Shown one piece after another: positions 61,331 to 64,000 of a stretch of 64,000 nt of DNA (the stretch's first letter is position 1; every line of letters starts with the position of its first letter). Made by a program: the position numbers and the translations under genes. Location: assembly GCF_026107375.2 (NCBI RefSeq), contig NZ_JAPCIA010000003.1, positions 232,105-296,104 on the forward strand, read 5' to 3'. Source of the stretch: Sphingomonas sp. BT-65 (GTDB taxonomy: Bacteria; Pseudomonadota; Alphaproteobacteria; Sphingomonadales; Sphingomonadaceae). The notes beneath the pieces are model-generated. The model was not told where the DNA came from. It did no database searches and worked only from the letters and a program-made list of their open reading frames with translations.

Positions 61331-61804
61331 ATGGACAAAATCGACGAGGCGATCCTCAAGCAGCTCGCGCGCAATGCGCGTGCGCCGGTCAGCCACATTG
61401 CGACGGAGGTCGGGCTCTCGCAATCGGCCTGCACGCGGCGGATCCAGGCGCTCGAGGCGTCGGGGCATATCCTGGGCTATGGCGCGCGGCTCGGCCTGCG
61501 GCGGCTGGGCTATAGCGTCACCGCGATGGTGGACATCACGCTGGGCACCGAAGTGGGCGAGGACCTCGCGCGGTTCGAGGCGGCGGTGGCGCAGATCGAC
61601 GGGATCGTCGAATGCGCGCTGGTTTCGGGCGGGTACGACTATCGCCTGAAGATATTGTGCCGCGATCTCGACGACTATGAACGACTGCACCGCGAGGAGA
61701 TGGGGCGCCTGCCCGGCGTGGTGAAGATCAGTTCGAGCTTCGTGCTGCGCGCGGTACCGACGCGTAGCGAAGCCGACGCACTGTTTCCCGCCACGGGACG
61801 ATGA
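61331..61804 (+). CDS. Lrp/AsnC-family transcriptional regulator
   Basis: A 157-residue regulator. Winged helix-turn-helix at the N-terminus (MDKIDEAILKQLARNARAPV, ATEVGLSQSACTRRIQALEA), then the RAM ligand-binding domain (DGIVECALVSGGYDYRLKIL, LPGVVKISSSFVLRAV). ATG at 61331 starts exactly at the family's usual MDKID. Divergent from ald, which it most likely activates in response to alanine. A longer start at 61283 is rejected. Confidence 0.92.
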   Translation: MDKIDEAILKQLARNARAPVSHIATEVGLSQSACTRRIQALEASGHILGYGARLGLRRLGYSVTAMVDITLGTEVGEDLARFEAAVAQIDGIVECALVSGGYDYRLKILCRDLDDYERLHREEMGRLPGVVKISSSFVLRAVPTRSEADALFPATGR

Positions 61805-61921
61805 GACCGGCCCCAATTGCGCCGCAATGTTGCACGTGCTAACTGCGCGGCCGTTTCAATGGACAGGTAGCCGGTCTGACATGACCACTGCATTGCTCGC
61901 CACGGTACGCAAGTTTCTCCC

Positions 61922-63871
61922 GTGAGCGAGACCAACGGAAGCCCCGGGGCGGCGACCGACTCGATTCCCGAACAGCATCATCCGCATGGCCGTGAGGCGG
62001 CGTTGTGGAAGCTTGCCGTCGGGGCGATCGGCGTGGTGTTCGGCGATATCGGCACCAGCCCGCTCTATGCGTTTCGCGAAACGTTCAGCTCGGCACACCA
62101 TCCGGAGCATCCGCTAGCGCTCGACGAGATGCACATCATGGGCGTGATCAGCCTGATGTTCTGGTCGATGATGGTGGTGGTGACGCTCAAATATGTGTCG
62201 CTGATCATGCGCGCCGACAACAAGGGCGAAGGCGGCAGCCTGGCGCTGCTCGCGCTGATCAATCGGGCGAGCGGGCAGAAGCGCTGGACGGCCGGGATCG
62301 TGCTGCTCGGCGTGTTCGCGACGGCGCTGTTCTATGGCGATTCGATGATCACTCCGGCGGTCTCGGTGCTGTCGGCGGTCGAGGGACTCGCGGTGGCGGC
62401 GCCGCAGTTCGCCGGCTGGGTGCTGCCGATCGCGATCGCGATCCTGGTCTTCCTCTTCTCGATCCAGCGCACCGGCACCGCGCGGGTGGGTGCGATGTTC
62501 GGGCCGATCATGCTCGTCTATTTCGCCGTGATCGCGACGCTGGGGGTGATCAGCGCGGCGCAACGTCCCGATGTGCTGTGGGCATTCCTGCCGACCTATG
62601 CGTTCAACTTCTTCGTCGTCGATCCCCTCGCGGCGTTCCTGGCGCTGGGCTCGGTGGTGCTCGCGGTGACTGGGGCCGAGGCGCTCTATGCCGATATGGG
62701 CCATTTCGGGCGCAAGCCGATCCGCTTCTCGTGGCTGTGGTTCGTGCTGCCCGCACTGATGTGCAACTATCTGGGGCAAGGCGCGCTGCTGATGCGGGAC
62801 GCCACGGCGCTGCAAAACCCGTTCTACATGCTCGCGCCCGAATATCTGCGGCTGCCGCTGGTCGGCATCGCGACCGCGGCCGCGATCATCGCGTCGCAGG
62901 CGGTGATCACCGGCGCCTTCTCGGTGACGCAGCAAGGCATCCAGCTCGGCTTCATCCCACGGCTGCGAATCTCGCACACCAGCGCGTCGACCGCCGGGCA
63001 GATCTACATCCCGCTGATCAACTGGGCGCTGATGGTGGCGATCATCCTGCTGGTGCTGATCTTCCAGACCTCGTCCAACCTCACCGCCGCCTATGGCATC
63101 GCGGTGACGGGCGCGATGCTGATCGACAATTTCCTGATCGCGGTCGTGCTGTTCGCCTTGTGGAAATGGAAGAAGCGCTATGCGCTCCCGCTGCTGGCGC
63201 TCTTCTTCCTGGTCGACCTTGCCTATTTCAGCGCGAACCTGACCAAGATCCCCGATGGCGGCTGGTTCCCGCTGTTCGCGGGCGTGGTGATCTTCACGCT
63301 GCTGACCACCTGGGCCAAGGGCCGCCGCCTGATGGTCGAGCGGATGCGCGAGGGCGCGATGCCGATCAAGGTGTTCATCCAGTCGGCTGCGGGCTCCGCG
63401 ACGCGCGTGCCGGGCACCGCTGTGTTCATGACCTCGACCCCCGAGGGCGTGCCGCACGCGTTGCTCCACAATTTGAAGCACAACAAGGTGCTGCACGAGC
63501 GGGTGATCCTGCTGACGGTGAAGATCGCCGACCAGCCCTATGTCACCGAAGCCGAGCGCGCCAAGGTCGACGACCTGGGGCAGGGCTTCCACCGCATGCT
63601 GCTCTATTACGGCTTCATGCAGGAGGCTGATGTGCCGGGCGCACTCAAGTCGATCGGCGCGTGCGGGGGCAATTGCGGCGGCGCGTTCAACATGATGGAC
63701 ACGAGCTTCTTCCTGTCGCGCCAGACGCTGCTGGCGTCGGAGCGGCCAGGGATGCGGATCTGGCGCGAGAAGTTGTTCGCGTGGATGCTGCGCAACGCGG
63801 AAAGCGCGATGGAGTTCTTCCGCCTGCCCACCAACCGCGTGGTCGAGCTGGGCAGCCAGGTCGAGATTTGA
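61922..63871 (+). CDS. kup: Low-affinity K+ uptake transporter Kup
   Basis: A 649-residue inner-membrane potassium/proton symporter. [24 protein letters not shown] is the diagnostic first segment; [38 protein letters not shown] and [20 protein letters not shown] follow, giving about 12 membrane spans and a cytoplasmic C-terminal domain of about 180 residues. GTG at 61922 gives the usual family length, although its Shine-Dalgarno site is weak. It stands alone between the Lrp-type regulator and the right edge. Confidence 0.96.
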   Translation: MSETNGSPGAATDSIPEQHHPHGREAALWKLAVGAIGVVFGDIGTSPLYAFRETFSSAHHPEHPLALDEMHIMGVISLMFWSMMVVVTLKYVSLIMRADNKGEGGSLALLALINRASGQKRWTAGIVLLGVFATALFYGDSMITPAVSVLSAVEGLAVAAPQFAGWVLPIAIAILVFLFSIQRTGTARVGAMFGPIMLVYFAVIATLGVISAAQRPDVLWAFLPTYAFNFFVVDPLAAFLALGSVVLAVTGAEALYADMGHFGRKPIRFSWLWFVLPALMCNYLGQGALLMRDATALQNPFYMLAPEYLRLPLVGIATAAAIIASQAVITGAFSVTQQGIQLGFIPRLRISHTSASTAGQIYIPLINWALMVAIILLVLIFQTSSNLTAAYGIAVTGAMLIDNFLIAVVLFALWKWKKRYALPLLALFFLVDLAYFSANLTKIPDGGWFPLFAGVVIFTLLTTWAKGRRLMVERMREGAMPIKVFIQSAAGSATRVPGTAVFMTSTPEGVPHALLHNLKHNKVLHERVILLTVKIADQPYVTEAERAKVDDLGQGFHRMLLYYGFMQEADVPGALKSIGACGGNCGGAFNMMDTSFFLSRQTLLASERPGMRIWREKLFAWMLRNAESAMEFFRLPTNRVVELGSQVEI

Positions 63872-63920
63872 GTATGTTTGCTGGATCGGCTCCGCCGATG
63901 CGGTACCGGCCCGCTCCCCC

Positions 63921-63960
63921 ACCCGGCCACCCATATGATGCTACCGCTGGGTGGCCGGGT
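63921..63960 (+). terminator. Terminator-like hairpin after kup
   Basis: Perfect 13-bp arms ACCCGGCCACCCA (63921-63933) and TGGGTGGCCGGGT (63948-63960) around a 14-nt loop, 49 nt after the kup stop. There is no T-tract, so it may be a Rho-assisted or protective structure. The last 40 bases of the window show no gene. Confidence 0.6.
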
Positions 63961-64000
63961 GTTGCGACCGGAGTGACTTGAATGGACGGCGAATCCGGCG

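Noticed and set aside
62114..63934. 606-residue minus-strand open frame
   Set aside because: Antisense to kup; extremely His/Arg/Gln-rich with no fold signature.
1..64000. CRISPR arrays, insertion sequences, integrase or prophage genes
   Set aside because: No regularly spaced direct repeats, transposase motifs or phage structural genes were seen while reading; only the small scar at 40.6-41.1 kb hints at rearrangement.

Overview
The window is a GC-rich chromosomal segment from an alphaproteobacterium, most likely a sphingomonad (Sphingomonas or a close relative). The evidence is the protein style (TonB-dependent receptors with the EAIVITG-type TonB box, SapC and flavin-halogenase genes beside a receptor, a galactose/arabinose-type 1-dehydrogenase, a XylD-like dehydratase) and a housekeeping block rpsA-ihfB next to tRNA-Leu. 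This is inferred by reading; no search was run. Most of the window is accessory carbohydrate metabolism, organised as polysaccharide-utilisation-like loci.

Region 1 (1-23.5 kb) looks like a locus for a sulfated glycan. It holds a mutarotase (partial), an IlvD/Edd sugar-acid dehydratase, a galactose/arabinose-type 1-dehydrogenase, a clan GH-A hydrolase of the GH5 kind, a TonB-dependent receptor, five Cys-type S1 sulfatases, an ACS-type MFS permease, two GH43-like proteins, a second GH-A-like hydrolase and a PHP-like metalloprotein. Seven copies of an AT-rich motif (core ATAWGATWTAT) lie in the leader regions of its transcription units and nowhere else that I noticed, so the locus is probably one regulon. 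The oxidative genes fit D-galactose or L-arabinose, so a sulfated (arabino)galactan is my best guess at the substrate. One sulfatase has a frameshift in its signal peptide, and the PHP-like gene seems to end at a premature stop.

Region 2 (23.5-28.8 kb, minus strand) is a compact unit: TonB-dependent receptor, PI-PLC-like phosphodiesterase, PhoA-type alkaline phosphatase. It suggests scavenging of phosphate from organic phosphodiesters. A secreted or membrane-anchored amidohydrolase (29.4-30.8 kb) follows on the other strand, behind a perfect 17-bp hairpin.

Region 3 (30.8-40.6 kb) has a LacI regulator with a palindromic operator, then a tightly coupled plus-strand operon: MFS permease, three TIM-barrel sugar isomerase-like proteins, Gfo/Idh/MocA dehydrogenase, cytochrome c, DUF1080 protein, gluconate-2-dehydrogenase subunit-3-like protein and GMC flavoprotein. 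This set matches a 3-keto-glycoside pathway (oxidation at C3, then non-hydrolytic cleavage).

Region 4 (40.6-43.4 kb) is a scar of gene remnants (FecR-like, and a NodT-like C-terminus) followed by three uncharacterised minus-strand genes. One of them encodes a protein with 14-residue repeats.

Region 5 (43.5-57 kb) is a beta-glucan locus: GH16, MFS, GH3, TonB-dependent receptor, two flavin-dependent halogenase-like proteins, SapC, a cupin/JmjC-like protein and a LacI regulator. Palindromes with the core GAACGTTC precede GH16, GH3 and the receptor.

Region 6 (57-64 kb) is core genome: tRNA-Leu(UAA), ihfB, rpsA, a small STAS-like protein, alanine dehydrogenase with a divergent Lrp/AsnC regulator, and the potassium transporter kup. 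I saw no CRISPR array, rRNA, insertion sequence, prophage or plasmid origin.
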